A DNA stretch of 64,000 nucleotides from Fibrobacterota bacterium (GCA_003165595.1 PLWQ01000040.1:118182-182181); one strand, 5' to 3'. Shown: positions 1-8,867, counted from the stretch's first letter. Program-made: numbers and translations. Notes: a model not told the origin generated them from the letters alone.

Positions 1-134
1 GACACATCGTAGCCGGCGGCCTTTGCGATGGCGGCGAGATACATGGGCCCAAGCAGGGGGATCGACATAAACTGGGAGAAGATGTTCGCAATCGCCCCGA
101 CTGGTTCCACGAAAAGAATGGTTTTTGGTTTCAT
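1..134 (-). CDS. B12-binding radical SAM protein, N-terminal fragment (runs off window)
   Basis: Partial gene: it starts with ATG at 134 and runs off the left edge, so only 44 residues are visible. The sequence begins MKPKTILFVEPVGAIANIFS and continues with LLGPMYLAAIAKAAGYDV, the pattern seen at the start of cobalamin-binding domains of B12-dependent radical SAM enzymes (a strand, then P-L-G-x-x-x-L-A-A, then G-Y-x-V). The radical SAM CxxxCxxC motif would lie beyond the window. The start ATG overlaps the TGA stop of the upstream membrane-protein gene (ATGA), so the two are probably translationally coupled. The substrate cannot be inferred. Other Rossmann-like B12-binding proteins are possible but less likely. 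Confidence 0.6.
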   Translation of the reverse strand, partial: MKPKTILFVEPVGAIANIFSQFMSIPLLGPMYLAAIAKAAGYDV

Positions 135-634
135 TGAGACACTTTCTGTTGAGGGATTTCCTTTTTTGCAAAGAAGTTTATGGAAAGCAGGCTCATGCCG
201 AACACAACGAGCGACAGCGGCCAGAGCCGAAGAGATACCGAGAACACGAGCCAGAGCGCTCCGAACAAGGCCACGAATAGTATCGAAATGTAGAGAAAAA
301 TTCTGTTACGGGTAAGGATGGTTGTAACGAGAAAGCATACACCCACAATGCCGAGAAACAGCGGCCACAGGCGTGCCATGTGAGTCCAGGAAGTAAAATT
401 GAGATAGTAAAAGAAGAGACCCAATTGAAGCAGGAACGTCCCGAGCCAGACAAGGGCGACATCGCCCCGTTTGCTTTGGAAGTACAGCAGGGTGAATCCT
501 GTTCCCACCAACAGGATAAAGAGCGGCCAGTGGGAGCTGATTCCCGAAACAATGTTGAAGTTTTCAAGAGTGAGAACCGCTCCTGCTATTATGAAGAGAA
601 CCGAGATCGTAGTGAGTGACGTGTGGGTTTTCAT
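131..634 (-). CDS. LiaI/LiaF-like multi-helix membrane protein
   Basis: 167-residue integral membrane protein. The reading frame is open further upstream, but the natural start is ATG at 634 (MKTHTSLTTISVLFIIAGAV), because residues upstream of it look like translated intergenic repeat. Several hydrophobic segments alternate with short loops. The recurring pattern (GAVLTLENF, HWPLFILLVGTGFTLLYF, RLWPLFLGIVGVCFLV, LRLWPLSLVVFGMSLL) with W-P-L near helix starts resembles the LiaI-LiaF-like transmembrane (DUF5668-type) region of envelope-stress membrane proteins. No soluble catalytic domain is present. It overlaps the next gene by ATGA. Function in this organism is unknown; the family resemblance is by hydrophobic pattern only. 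Confidence 0.6.
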   Translation of the reverse strand: MKTHTSLTTISVLFIIAGAVLTLENFNIVSGISSHWPLFILLVGTGFTLLYFQSKRGDVALVWLGTFLLQLGLFFYYLNFTSWTHMARLWPLFLGIVGVCFLVTTILTRNRIFLYISILFVALFGALWLVFSVSLRLWPLSLVVFGMSLLSINFFAKKEIPQQKVSQ

Positions 635-1064
635 GTCGCGCGGAGAAGCCCCCTGCCAATCGGGCGATACGGCTCGATTGCAATATACTCCTTTGCTCGA
701 AAGGAAAGTCGAAAATCCAGATGAATCCCACAGCGAGCGCATTGCAGACTGCTCACCGGTGCGCATCCGGTCGTAATCGCGCGCTCCCCGCAGGTTCGCT
801 GTCGCGTCTACTCCCGTAGTGTTGTTTACAGTCTTAGTCATGGTGCGGCGGGGTTTTTCAATGGCCGGCACGTGAGCCCCGCGACCCGTAACAGTACGGA
901 TTGTTGACCGGTGAATTTCTCAAGAAAACGAGAGCGGGGCGAGGCGTTGCAAGAAAATGGTTGTTTCGCAATCATGAGTAACCTATCTTCTTTATAGCAT
1001 GCCGTGAGCATGCAAACACGACTTCATTGCCCGGTATCCTTTTCTGTTGAAGAAAGGAGCGATC
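635..1064. other. Intergenic region between divergent genes
   Basis: About 430 bases separating the minus-strand membrane-protein gene from the plus-strand OmpA gene. It holds one copy of a 68-bp structured repeat (786-853, listed separately). Reading frames here are translated repeat. No other clear motif was seen. Confidence 0.6.
786..853 (-). repeat. 68-bp structured repeat, copy 1
   Basis: Bounded by CCCCGC and GCGGGG arms that can pair. Read on the minus strand it contains a short CGC-GACA-GCG hairpin and an ACT-ACGGG-AGT hairpin. The same element without indels is at 30246-30313, and a third copy lacking the outer stem is at 22919-22983. Loops differ while stems are kept, which favours a structured RNA or DNA element. 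It lies about 150 bases upstream of the membrane-protein start at 634 and in the same orientation. Confidence 0.7.
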
Positions 1065-2636
1065 ATGGCGCCCAAAATTCTAGGCCGCATAGGAGGCCTG
1101 ATTGCAGTTCTCGGAAGCATTGCAGTGTCCTTTGCCGCACAGCCGGCCGCCAGCGACGAAGGCCCGAATCCGACGATTTCCGTCAATGGAACGCGGGGCC
1201 TTGTGTACACGCAATCTGCCGAAACCATGGGCCAGGGCAGGCTGTCATTTTCCATTGAGGGAAACTGGTATAAACAGGCGACCGGATATCCGCTTACCCC
1301 GAACTCCGGCTCGAGCATTATTGCCGGAACCGGTGCGTTTTCTTTTGGCATCAATCCCTGGTTCGACGTTTTTGCGCTCGGAAGCGGGTTCGGCTCCGTC
1401 AATTACAACGAAAGCCCCGCGGCCGGTGTCGGTTCGGTGCAGGCTGGCATTATGGGCGCTCTGCCTCTGCCGGAGAGCTCACCGTTCCACGTCGCCGCCC
1501 AGGTTTCCATCATCGGCGGGACTTCCGCCAACCAGCTTGACTCGAACAAGGCCGACGGCTACGATTTCTTTGAGACGCGCACGGGCTACGATTTTGTGGG
1601 CAAGGTGCTGGAATCGCTCGTGTTCGGCACTGAGGCGCAGTCTTTTAAAATTCACCTCAACGAAGGCGCGGTGTACTCGCTGCAAAAGAACATGGATCCG
1701 CTGCTTCTTCTCGGGCTGGGGCTGCAGGGAAACGTTCACCCGGCGATTGCCCTGGGGCTCGAGATGAATTCCCGCACTTTCTTCGACAATGTGGCATTCA
1801 AAACCGATCCGCTATGGGTGACTCCGTCAATTATGTTCCGCACGCCATATTTCATGAATTTTCTTCTCGGCGCAGACATCGCCGCTTCACAAGCAAGAAG
1901 CTCCGACGCTCTGCGCAGCCTGGAACAGTACCGGATCTTCGCCGGCATGGACTTCACCTTCGACCTGCTCGCCGGCAAGAGAATGGCCGAGCGCGAGGCA
2001 AAGGCCGAGGCGGACAAGAGGACGGTGATCGAAAGAGACGCCCATCAGAAGAAAGAGGCTCGGCTCAAGGCTATTGCCGACAGCCTTGCCCAGAAGGTGA
2101 AGGCCGATTCCGTGGCGGCATCGCAGCAGCGAGATGCCGAGAAGCATCGCGCAGATTCGCTCGCCCAGAAAGCCAGGCAGGATTCCATCACGCTTGCCGA
2201 GACCAGGCAGCGGCTGCAGGAGGAGATGTCGAAACGATCGGATGTTGAAAAGAAGCTGCTGTCCACCGGCCTGCTCATTCTCGACGCCGTGTACTTTGAG
2301 AGCGGCAAGACCGAGATATCCATCAACTCCAAGCCGTATCTAAACATCATCGGCAAGATGCTGCTCAAGTATCCCAAACTCCAGCTTGAGGTAGGCGGCC
2401 ACACCGACAACATAGGCGGCTACGAGGCGAATAAGCGGCTTAGTTTTGCGCGCGCCGAATCGGTGCGTCAATACCTCGTGAGCGTGGCTCCCGACCTTGC
2501 AACACACCTCAGCTCCAACGGCTACGGTCCGGACGTTCCGAAGGCCGACAACCGCACTGCCGCGGGGCGAAAGGTAAACAGAAGGGTGGAGCTGCAGGTG
2601 ATGAACAAGGACGTGCTTAAAGAATATAATCCGTAG
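1065..2636 (+). CDS. OmpA-family outer-membrane protein with coiled-coil linker
   Basis: 523 residues. The start is ATG at 1065, six bases after AAAGGAG; an in-frame TTG at 1047 lies upstream of that ribosome-binding site and is not favoured. There is an N-terminal signal peptide (IGGLIAVLGSIAVSFAAQPA). Residues about 30-300 look like a beta-barrel with alternating hydrophobic and aromatic strands. About 300-400 is a charged, helical, partly repetitive segment (repeated ADSLAQK units) likely to form a coiled coil. About 405-520 is the peptidoglycan-binding OmpA C-terminal domain: YFESGKTEI, then VGGHTDNIGGYEANKRLS with the conserved D and R, then GRKVNRRVEL. Expected role: anchoring the outer membrane to peptidoglycan. 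It is probably monocistronic, with a terminator right after the stop. Confidence 0.9.
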   Translation: MAPKILGRIGGLIAVLGSIAVSFAAQPAASDEGPNPTISVNGTRGLVYTQSAETMGQGRLSFSIEGNWYKQATGYPLTPNSGSSIIAGTGAFSFGINPWFDVFALGSGFGSVNYNESPAAGVGSVQAGIMGALPLPESSPFHVAAQVSIIGGTSANQLDSNKADGYDFFETRTGYDFVGKVLESLVFGTEAQSFKIHLNEGAVYSLQKNMDPLLLLGLGLQGNVHPAIALGLEMNSRTFFDNVAFKTDPLWVTPSIMFRTPYFMNFLLGADIAASQARSSDALRSLEQYRIFAGMDFTFDLLAGKRMAEREAKAEADKRTVIERDAHQKKEARLKAIADSLAQKVKADSVAASQQRDAEKHRADSLAQKARQDSITLAETRQRLQEEMSKRSDVEKKLLSTGLLILDAVYFESGKTEISINSKPYLNIIGKMLLKYPKLQLEVGGHTDNIGGYEANKRLSFARAESVRQYLVSVAPDLATHLSSNGYGPDVPKADNRTAAGRKVNRRVELQVMNKDVLKEYNP

Positions 2637-2666
2637 AAGGTTCCGTTTCGTAGGTTGACTGAGGAG

Positions 2667-2702
2667 AAAGCCTCTGCCCGCCAAGGGCGGGGGCTTTTTT
2701 TA
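2667..2702 (+). terminator. Rho-independent terminator after the OmpA gene
   Basis: CCCGCC-AAG-GGCGGG hairpin within a longer GCC...GGC stem, followed directly by a run of seven T. It sits about 30 bases after the OmpA stop codon. Confidence 0.85.
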
Positions 2703-2736
2703 CGCGAAGCCCTATACCCGTCAAAGGAGATGCACC

Positions 2737-3561
2737 ATGTCCTCCATGATCGACTGCATGAAGCGCCGCGTGTCGGTGCGGACCTACGATCCCGCGCCCC
2801 TGTCTTCGGACCAGAACGCCACGATCGCAAAAATCCTGAAAAGCAACAGCCTCGGCCCGTTTGGAACCCAGGTGCGGCTGGAACTTGTCGATTTCGCCGG
2901 AGCCGACAAAGCCGAGGCCAAAAAGTACGGTACCTACGGATTCATCCGGGGCGCGCACTGTTTTATTGCGGGCGCAGTGGCCGACGGGCCTCACGCGCTC
3001 CTCGACTTCGGGTATTGTTTCGAGAAGACCGTTCTTGAATTGACAGATGTGAATTTCGGGACATGCTGGATGGCCCTCACCTACAACGAGAAGGGCTTCC
3101 TGGAAAGGATGAACCCGGGACCCGGCGAGGCGCTGGTCGCGGTCTCACCGGTCGGGGTTCCCTCGAAGGAATGGTCGGTGCTCGATCGGCTCGTCAAGGC
3201 CCTCGCCAGACCCCGCAACCGGAAACCGTGGGACCGGCTGTTCTTCGAGACCGCTATGGGGATGCCGCTTTCACCCGACAAGGCGGGCTCGTACGGTGCC
3301 GCGCTTGAATGCGTGCGCCTCGCGCCGTCGGGGGCCAACTATCAACCGTGGCGGATTGTAAAGGCATCTTCGGCGAACGTATTTCATTTCTTCACGATAA
3401 GAAAGGGCGCCAGAACATCCGGCGAACTCCATGCGGGCATTGCGATGTGCAACTTCGGGCTGGCGGCTTCGGAACTGGGGCTTGCGGGAACATGGAATGT
3501 GCTGGGTGACGTGGCCTGCCCGGAACATTTGGACTATTGCGTGAGTTGGATGGGCGAGTAA
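2737..3561 (+). CDS. Nitroreductase-family (TM1586-type) protein
   Basis: 274 residues. ATG is preceded by AAAGGAG at proper spacing. The N-terminus CMKRRVSVRTYDPAPLSSDQ is the classic nitroreductase opening (arginines that contact FMN phosphate). A second hallmark is RLAPSGANYQPWRIV near residue 190-205. The length and the two-lobed arrangement, with a nitroreductase-like pattern in each half, fit the putative TM nitroreductase family (fused dimer) better than single-lobe enzymes. It is expected to be a cytosolic flavoprotein oxidoreductase using NAD(P)H; the substrate is unknown. It stands alone, after the OmpA terminator and convergent with the next minus-strand gene. Confidence 0.85.
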   Translation: MSSMIDCMKRRVSVRTYDPAPLSSDQNATIAKILKSNSLGPFGTQVRLELVDFAGADKAEAKKYGTYGFIRGAHCFIAGAVADGPHALLDFGYCFEKTVLELTDVNFGTCWMALTYNEKGFLERMNPGPGEALVAVSPVGVPSKEWSVLDRLVKALARPRNRKPWDRLFFETAMGMPLSPDKAGSYGAALECVRLAPSGANYQPWRIVKASSANVFHFFTIRKGARTSGELHAGIAMCNFGLAASELGLAGTWNVLGDVACPEHLDYCVSWMGE

Positions 3562-3657
3562 CCATCGCCCCGTAAGGACAGTGCACGTAGGAGGCGGCAT
3601 GGGGCAGCAGTTGCGGCAGGCGCGCACTGCGACCCGCGCGCCGCCTTCTGCCTTGTG

Positions 3658-4239
3658 TCAGTTGATCTCGGGGACCAGCGACCAGCCGTCGTCGGTGCAT
3701 TTCCCGGTCTTGCCCGTGTCGCAGGTGAAACGGTAGTGGAGCACGATGCGGCCGCCGGCCGGGGCGTTGATGGCCTTTACCGTGTTCTTCATCTGCTTGA
3801 GCTTGGCCTCCATCACGCCGATGCCGTAAAAGAAGTTCTTATTCTCGTTTGTCATAATGCGCCGGTTAATCTTCTTCTCGTAGTCGTCGATTTCGGCAAG
3901 GGAAAACAGGCTCACCTTGTGCAGCCCCGGGGAAATGGACACCACGTTGCGCTTGGACACCGGGCTCATTTCAACGTCGTCGACGAACACGCGCATGTCC
4001 TTCTCCTTGCCGTCGATCACTGCGGAATCGATGACCACCACCAGGCTGCACAGGCGCACGGCGTTCTTCTGCGTCTCCTCGATGCAGAACTTTTCCTTGA
4101 GCATAAAGTAGTCGAATTCGCGCTGGCTCATGGCGTCGAGCGGTTTCTTCCTGAGTTCCAGATACCGCGGGTCGTCACATGGAGATTGACAATAGGCAAT
4201 TGCCGAAAGTGTGAGGATTAGGAAGACAACGGATCTCAT
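3658..4239 (-). CDS. Secreted protein of unknown function
   Basis: 193 residues with a clear signal peptide (MRSVVFLILTLSAIAYCQS), so it is exported. A short ribosome-binding site (AAAGGAG) precedes the ATG. The mature part contains Cys at PCDDPRYLEL, KFCIEE, RLCSLV, FTCDT and GKCTDD, suggesting disulfides. The central strand-rich section (VFVDDVEMSPVSKRNVVSIS, SPGLHKVSL) looks like a small beta-sandwich; the P-G-x-H pattern resembles PEGA-like surface domains. The C-terminus ends in an aromatic-poor DDGWSLVPEIN with no sorting tail. I do not recognise the family. It faces the nitroreductase gene convergently. Confidence 0.7.
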   Translation of the reverse strand: MRSVVFLILTLSAIAYCQSPCDDPRYLELRKKPLDAMSQREFDYFMLKEKFCIEETQKNAVRLCSLVVVIDSAVIDGKEKDMRVFVDDVEMSPVSKRNVVSISPGLHKVSLFSLAEIDDYEKKINRRIMTNENKNFFYGIGVMEAKLKQMKNTVKAINAPAGGRIVLHYRFTCDTGKTGKCTDDGWSLVPEIN

Positions 4240-4543
4240 GGATGCTCCTTTCGGGACGCAGTGACGGGGCGCGATTTCACAAAATAACTAATCGTCCGAT
4301 GGATGGCACGCAGAAATCCTGCGCGGCAGCCGTAAATCGACACCCCCAATATGATTCCCGGCGGCGCGGCGGGATGTGACGGCCGTCACACGGACACGAA
4401 GAGGAGAAAATGGGACGAGCGGAAGAGTGTTTCTGCGGCGATGCTTGGAAATGCTGCGGGGGAATCCACGTGTCAATCGTCGTTAGACACTGTTTTTACG
4501 GGAATGACGGCGTTGAGGCATGCAGGCGTTATGAGAACGTTCC
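4240..4543. other. Intergenic region without recognisable features
   Basis: About 300 bases between two minus-strand secreted-protein genes. Apart from a weak GTGTC...GACAC hairpin near 4469-4490 followed by a few T on the plus strand, nothing recognisable is seen. Confidence 0.5.
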
Positions 4544-5461
4544 CTAGAATGCCCGCAGCACCGACTGCAATTTCGCTTCTGTGAATACCTGAATGTCGAT
4601 GCCCGAGCGAACGGCCACGGTAAAGCGGATTTTTCTGCCCGCATCACTGCGTCCGGAGGGTTTTTCGCCGCGGCTTTTGAGCAGATCCCCGAGGGTACGG
4701 TCGAATACCACGAATGCCGCGAAGTCGCCGTCCCTGCCGTACACCCAGCTGCGTCTGAAGCAGCGGATCGAAAGGGCGCGGTATCGCGCGAGATCGTTCC
4801 TGCCGGCTATGGAATCGTAAACGCCGTTTATCCTCCGGCCGATGTAATCCATAAGCGGCGACTTTGTGTCGTTGAGGTCCACGCAAACCGTGCAGTCGGC
4901 CGCGTCGGTACGGTCGCCGAACTCGCGAAGCAGAATGACGTCCGAGGGCGACTGACGGGTGACTTCCGGCGCGGAAAGCAGCCCGTTTTGCCGGTTTCCG
5001 CCGCCGAGGCCCGGGAAAACCAGTTTGTAGGGTTTCCTGTACGTAAACGCCGCACCGTACTGGAACGCAGGATACGGCGCGACCGTGGCGGCGGTTACCC
5101 GCCACGAAATGCGATCGGGGAACACCGAATCGGTTTGTGCGCCGGAAGTTGGGTCTTGCAGGAAGGCCACACTGGAGTCTGCCGCGCGGGGCACAAATGC
5201 CCGGAATACCCGGTGTGAATAGTCGGAGAGAAACCGCGGATCGTCGAACCCGGCGCGCCTGAGGCTGTCCAGGACCCGGATGCCCTCAAAGACTCTTCCG
5301 GCGTCCATGAGCCTGCCGCCCTGCAGCCAGGCGGTGTCCGCCTCCGCCGCGACATCGGCCGCGCAGGGCCGGCACAAGAACACACAGAACAACAGCAGAA
5401 CGCGCGTAATGCCACGACGTGTGCCGGCAAGCGGCGTTGCATGCTGCGTGGTACAGTGCAC
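4544..5461 (-). CDS. Secreted protein of unknown function
   Basis: 305 residues from a GTG start preceded by AAGGAT. A basic N-terminus is followed by a hydrophobic stretch (RVLLLFCVFLCRPCAAD) typical of a signal peptide, so periplasmic or outer-membrane location is expected. Residues about 40-100 are helical with TPR-like character (TAWLQGGRLMDAGRVFEGIR, VLDSLRRAGFDDPRFLSDYS). The second half is strand-rich, with a pair of cysteines in DAADCTVCVDL. No catalytic motif and no C-terminal sorting tail were seen. Family unrecognised. It is followed upstream (higher coordinates) by the transposase orfA remnant. Confidence 0.65.
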   Translation of the reverse strand: MHCTTQHATPLAGTRRGITRVLLLFCVFLCRPCAADVAAEADTAWLQGGRLMDAGRVFEGIRVLDSLRRAGFDDPRFLSDYSHRVFRAFVPRAADSSVAFLQDPTSGAQTDSVFPDRISWRVTAATVAPYPAFQYGAAFTYRKPYKLVFPGLGGGNRQNGLLSAPEVTRQSPSDVILLREFGDRTDAADCTVCVDLNDTKSPLMDYIGRRINGVYDSIAGRNDLARYRALSIRCFRRSWVYGRDGDFAAFVVFDRTLGDLLKSRGEKPSGRSDAGRKIRFTVAVRSGIDIQVFTEAKLQSVLRAF

Positions 5462-5474
5462 GTGAGCCTATCCT

Positions 5475-5783
5475 TTACAAAGAGTATCTTGCGCCGAGGG
5501 TTTTCTTGACGATGTTTCGCAAGTCATCGACGGTTTGCTTGATCGAATCAACGTCTCTTCTGAGGGAGGTGATTTCGGCGTGCTGCGACCCGCCGTGTTC
5601 CGCGTCGTCGGGGGGGCACGTAAACTCATGGGCGAACTTCTTTTTCCATTTATGAAGATTGCTCTGTTCAATCCCGATGTCGGCGGCCACGGCGGTCACC
5701 GGCTTGCCGCTTTCGAGAAGCGTTTTTACCGCCGCGCGCTTGAAATCGTCGTCGTAGTGGCGTCTGGAAATCGGTTCCGGCAT
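5475..5783 (-). CDS. Orphan IS3/IS911-type transposase OrfA (helix-turn-helix)
   Basis: 102 residues from ATG at 5783, preceded by AGGAG. The N-terminal helix-turn-helix (RRHYDDDFKRAAVKTLLESG, TAVAADIGIEQSNLHKWKKK) is the transposase_8/HTH_Tnp_1 fold of IS3-family OrfA. It is followed by a leucine-zipper-like coil (LRRDVDSIKQTVDDLRNIVK) used for dimerisation. OrfB, with the DDE integrase core, should follow after a short overlap, but the next sequence is an unrelated secreted-protein gene. No terminal inverted repeats were found. This is a remnant or a domesticated DNA-binding protein; the frame itself is intact. Confidence 0.75.
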   Translation of the reverse strand: MPEPISRRHYDDDFKRAAVKTLLESGKPVTAVAADIGIEQSNLHKWKKKFAHEFTCPPDDAEHGGSQHAEITSLRRDVDSIKQTVDDLRNIVKKTLGARYSL

Positions 5784-6319
5784 TCGAGTGCTCCTGAAAT
5801 CCTCCAAGGAAACCGGGCAAACTGCAACCAAGACATTAGACGATTTTGGGCCGGACGATGTTACCGTGAAACGCGTGAAATACATCCAAGAGGGTTATAA
5901 CCACGGCCCGGGAACCAGCGGGCCGTCCACCCAAGTCGTGACATTCACGTGCTGCAAAGGAGCGACGTCGATGGTCGTGAAGATCGAATGGCCGCCGGCA
6001 TTGTTCCACCCGAAAATAGTTGGGGCCGGAAGAGTCATGCCGCCAAACCAATGGGTCGCGATGGTTTTGCCTGTTGTGGCCATATACTACTTCAACTTCG
6101 GCCGGAAGGAATCTGTTTCATGTTCTTCCCGGTGAGCATTGTTGTGACTCGATCGCGAAACATCCCGCGACAACGCGGCAACCATTATTTACTCCTGCGA
6201 CATTCCCCGAAGCACGATCTTTTCATGGCAATCCGCGCGCACCCGGTGTACAATACATGAGGATGTCTTAGCGGCCGCTGCGACATCCTCATCACTCGAA
6301 AACCCTGCCGGTGGTCGTC
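5784..6319. other. Intergenic debris between orfA and parA-like gene
   Basis: About 530 bases without a convincing gene. A minus-strand frame at 5895-6083 (62 codons, containing TIATHWFGGMTLPAPTIFGW) looks protein-like and could be a decayed C-terminal fragment, but it has no ribosome-binding site and I cannot assign it. Two near-identical AAAACCCTG/AACCCTGCC words precede the parA gene. Confidence 0.35.
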
Positions 6320-7297
6320 GTGAAGATCGTATCGGTGCTCAACTACAAGGGTGGCGTGGGCAAGACCACGCTGTCCGCGTGCGCCGGTCAGGCGCTTGCG
6401 CTCACCGGCTACCGGGTACTCGCCATCGATAATGATCCGCAGCACAACCTCACGGCAATGCTGGGTGCCGGCCTTCACAAGCCGACCATCCGGGACGTTT
6501 ACCACGCAACATCCATCGGCCTCGCGTCGCAGCAGTTACTCAAATCGGCCAGGAAAACGAACGTGGCGAATCTCCATGTGGTTCCCTCGACCGGCGAGCT
6601 CTGCGCAAACGACATCAAAGACCCGCTGGTGCTCCAGAAGTGCTTCGCATATTCGCGGCTGGAAAGGTTCTACGATTACGCAATCATCGACAACAGCCCG
6701 GGCATGGACATCCTGCAAGAGGCGGCCATTCACGCCTCAAACGAGATATTTGTCCCTACCGAACTGTCGCAATTCGCGCTCGACGGCATCAGCGAGATGC
6801 AAGACCTGCTGTCGCGGCGTTTCGGCGACGAGCACGTCCTGTCCAAAATCATCCCGAATTTCTACCGCAGCGTCAAGGCACACGACACCTTTATTCGTGC
6901 GTTTACGGAACGGTTTCCCGGTAAGGTGACCGCAACGTGGATCCCGTTCGACAGCGTCTTCGACACGCTGGTAAAGGAAAAGAAGATCCTGTTTGTACAC
7001 CGGCTCAGTTCGCGGGCCGCGGCATTTTATCTCAAGCTCGTGCACGAGCTGTTCAACCTGGACGAGCAAACGACATGGAACATGGTGATGAGCAGGCGCA
7101 AGGAGCGGCTCACCAGCGAAGCCACCCAGCGGCTTGTGAAGCTACGGCAGGATGCGAAGGACCTGTCGGCTGCGGCGAATCGCCCGCCGCTGGAAGCGCC
7201 GCCGCAGCCGGACCTTCCAGAGCCGCGGGAAATTACCCCCGACGTTGATTCGGCCCCTGTCCCGAACGGCACGATGACACCGCTTGAACCTGTTTGA
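6320..7297 (+). CDS. ParA/Soj-like ATPase, orphan
   Basis: 325 residues, from GTG at 6320 with a weak GGTGG site five bases before it; GTG at 6311 is the alternative. The deviant Walker A motif YKGGVGKTTLS lies at residues 8-18. The Walker A' region is AIDNDPQHNLT, and NSPGMD stands where D-x-P is usual (Walker B). Cytosolic MinD/ParA-type ATPases of this size dimerise on ATP and bind DNA non-specifically or partner proteins. The last ~70 residues are a charged, proline-rich tail (EAPPQPDLPEPREI) not found in standard chromosomal Soj. No parB or parS-like repeat lies next to it. It may position a cargo other than the chromosome or be a plasmid/ICE remnant. Confidence 0.8.
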   Translation: MKIVSVLNYKGGVGKTTLSACAGQALALTGYRVLAIDNDPQHNLTAMLGAGLHKPTIRDVYHATSIGLASQQLLKSARKTNVANLHVVPSTGELCANDIKDPLVLQKCFAYSRLERFYDYAIIDNSPGMDILQEAAIHASNEIFVPTELSQFALDGISEMQDLLSRRFGDEHVLSKIIPNFYRSVKAHDTFIRAFTERFPGKVTATWIPFDSVFDTLVKEKKILFVHRLSSRAAAFYLKLVHELFNLDEQTTWNMVMSRRKERLTSEATQRLVKLRQDAKDLSAAANRPPLEAPPQPDLPEPREITPDVDSAPVPNGTMTPLEPV

Positions 7298-7787
7298 TCG
7301 GTGCTGGGGACTCATCGGCCTAAGGTATCTACGGAACGGCCTGTGCTGTTGGCATCGGCATAGCCACAAATCTTGTTCGCTGATAAGCTCTAAGTTGTTC
7401 ACTGGGGTGAACACGATGATTTCCCGATCCCTGGAAAAGGCCTTGCATCGTAAGTTCGGATTAACGCACGATGATTTACCCAAGACACCACGACAAAGGT
7501 ATCCCGGAAGATGATCTCGCCCTGGTGAAGATCACAATTTTGACCTAAATCGAAAAGGACCACTTAACAAGTGATTATCGCCTTTTCCCGGATTGAGGCG
7601 GGGTGGCATGTGATACAGATGGACGCCACGATTGGAAGCGGCGTCCGCTTCGTGCCTGTGGCGGTGGACGGAATTGCCGGGCAGGTTAAGCCGATGGTGC
7701 TGATGCGGTAGGAATGTGCGATTTCCGGTCCAAACTTTGGGGCTCTGCTCCGGCAATCCGGCACGGGGCCCTTTCTCTTTCCGGCAG
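7298..7787. other. Intergenic region after parA-like gene
   Basis: About 490 bases. It contains one small possible gene (7571-7711, listed separately) and otherwise scattered short frames without ribosome-binding sites. Confidence 0.4.
7571..7711 (+). CDS. Possible small protein or remnant (46 aa)
   Basis: GTG start with AAAAGGA about ten bases upstream, ending TAG at 7711. The translation is protein-like (RIEAGWHVIQMDATIGSGV, RFVPVAVDGIAGQVKPMVLM), with strand-rich alternation but no known motif. It could be a degenerate fragment of a larger gene. Evidence is only the ribosome-binding site and composition. Confidence 0.25.
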   Translation: MIIAFSRIEAGWHVIQMDATIGSGVRFVPVAVDGIAGQVKPMVLMR

Positions 7788-8867
7788 CTAGTTTGCCCGT
7801 CTCCCCAGAAACTCCCACGACAGCGTTGCTCCGAACAGGAAACTGTTGCTTGACGGTTCGTAGAACAACTGGCTCGTGCCGTCCGTCAGTTGCGCGACGG
7901 CGCTGTTGCTCTGCCCGAAGCCGTAGTACAGGAAATACGGCGCGAACCGAAGCGCAGGCTTGTTGTCGCGCTTCTTCTCCACGAAGAACTCCACCTTTGC
8001 CGATGCGCGATTGCCGAGGGTCACGGCAGGATAATTGGCCGTGGTCCCGCCCGTTGCCTGGCCCACCTGCATCCCGCCGTACAGCATGAAATTGACGTTT
8101 GCGTCCGCGCCCATAATCCAGCGCGGGTCAAGAGGTCGGGTTATGTTGACGCCCAGCGGGACCGAGAACCAGTAGTAGGTTTCATAGCTGTACCCCGCAG
8201 AACTGACAAGGACGTTTTCGCTGGGGAGAAGATTGCGGTACCACAGCTTGCCATCGAGCCCGCTGTACACGAACAGGGGCCAGACCGGATTGGGAAACGC
8301 ATAGCCCAGGTCACACTCGCCGAACAGGAAGATGTTTGTTTTTTGGAATTTTTCCGGGGTGAACCTGATGTCAAGCGTGTGGCCCTGGTCGTCGAGCTCC
8401 TGTTGTCCCTGGTCCGAGCCGTCGTAGGTGTTGTCGAAGCCCACCAGCAGGCTCAGTTTCGGTCGAATCACCAGCCGGTTGCGCCAGTTGTAGAATGTTT
8501 CGTTCAGCCCCAGGGTTATGACTGTGCCATATTCGGTACTCTTTGGGGTGCCGACAATGGCCCCGTAATATTCAACGAGATCGCTCAAATTGGGATCTTC
8601 CGCATAGTAAAGCCAGGAAAGCGATATGCCTGCGGAAACGATGTTCCGGTAGTCGAAGAGGGAAAATGGCCGGGCCTGGTCGTCGTCGTAGGCGCGCGGC
8701 ACCGCCAATGGTTCCCGGGCGGTGTCGGTCGCGGCGGGCCGGGTACGGCTGGAGTCGGCGTCGGCGGCGACCGAATCACGAAGCGACACGTTGTCGCCGG
8801 GCTGCTGGCCAGCGGCAATGGAAATCCACACAGCAACGGCTAGAAGGGAAGAGAATCGAGATCGCAT
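7788..8867 (-). CDS. Predicted outer-membrane beta-barrel protein
   Basis: 359 residues with a signal peptide (SSLLAVAVWISIAAGQQ). A low-complexity D/S/A/T-rich segment (about residues 22-60) precedes a barrel-like section of alternating hydrophobic and aromatic strands separated by polar turns (ISLSWLYYAED, VITLGLNETFYNW, LVIRPKLSLLVGFD, IFLFGECDLGYAF, GYSYETYYWFSVPLGV, LRFAPYFLYYGFG, SFLFGATLSWEFLGRR). The terminal strand ends in WEFLGRRAN rather than a final Phe. No enzymatic motif. It is probably a lineage-specific porin-like or structural outer-membrane protein. It is divergent from the small membrane-protein gene at 9039. Confidence 0.7.
   Translation of the reverse strand: MRSRFSSLLAVAVWISIAAGQQPGDNVSLRDSVAADADSSRTRPAATDTAREPLAVPRAYDDDQARPFSLFDYRNIVSAGISLSWLYYAEDPNLSDLVEYYGAIVGTPKSTEYGTVITLGLNETFYNWRNRLVIRPKLSLLVGFDNTYDGSDQGQQELDDQGHTLDIRFTPEKFQKTNIFLFGECDLGYAFPNPVWPLFVYSGLDGKLWYRNLLPSENVLVSSAGYSYETYYWFSVPLGVNITRPLDPRWIMGADANVNFMLYGGMQVGQATGGTTANYPAVTLGNRASAKVEFFVEKKRDNKPALRFAPYFLYYGFGQSNSAVAQLTDGTSQLFYEPSSNSFLFGATLSWEFLGRRAN

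Noticed and set aside
7890-8843. 317-codon frame on the plus strand
   Set aside because: Antisense to the outer-membrane protein gene at 7788-8867; composition is not protein-like and no start signal exists.
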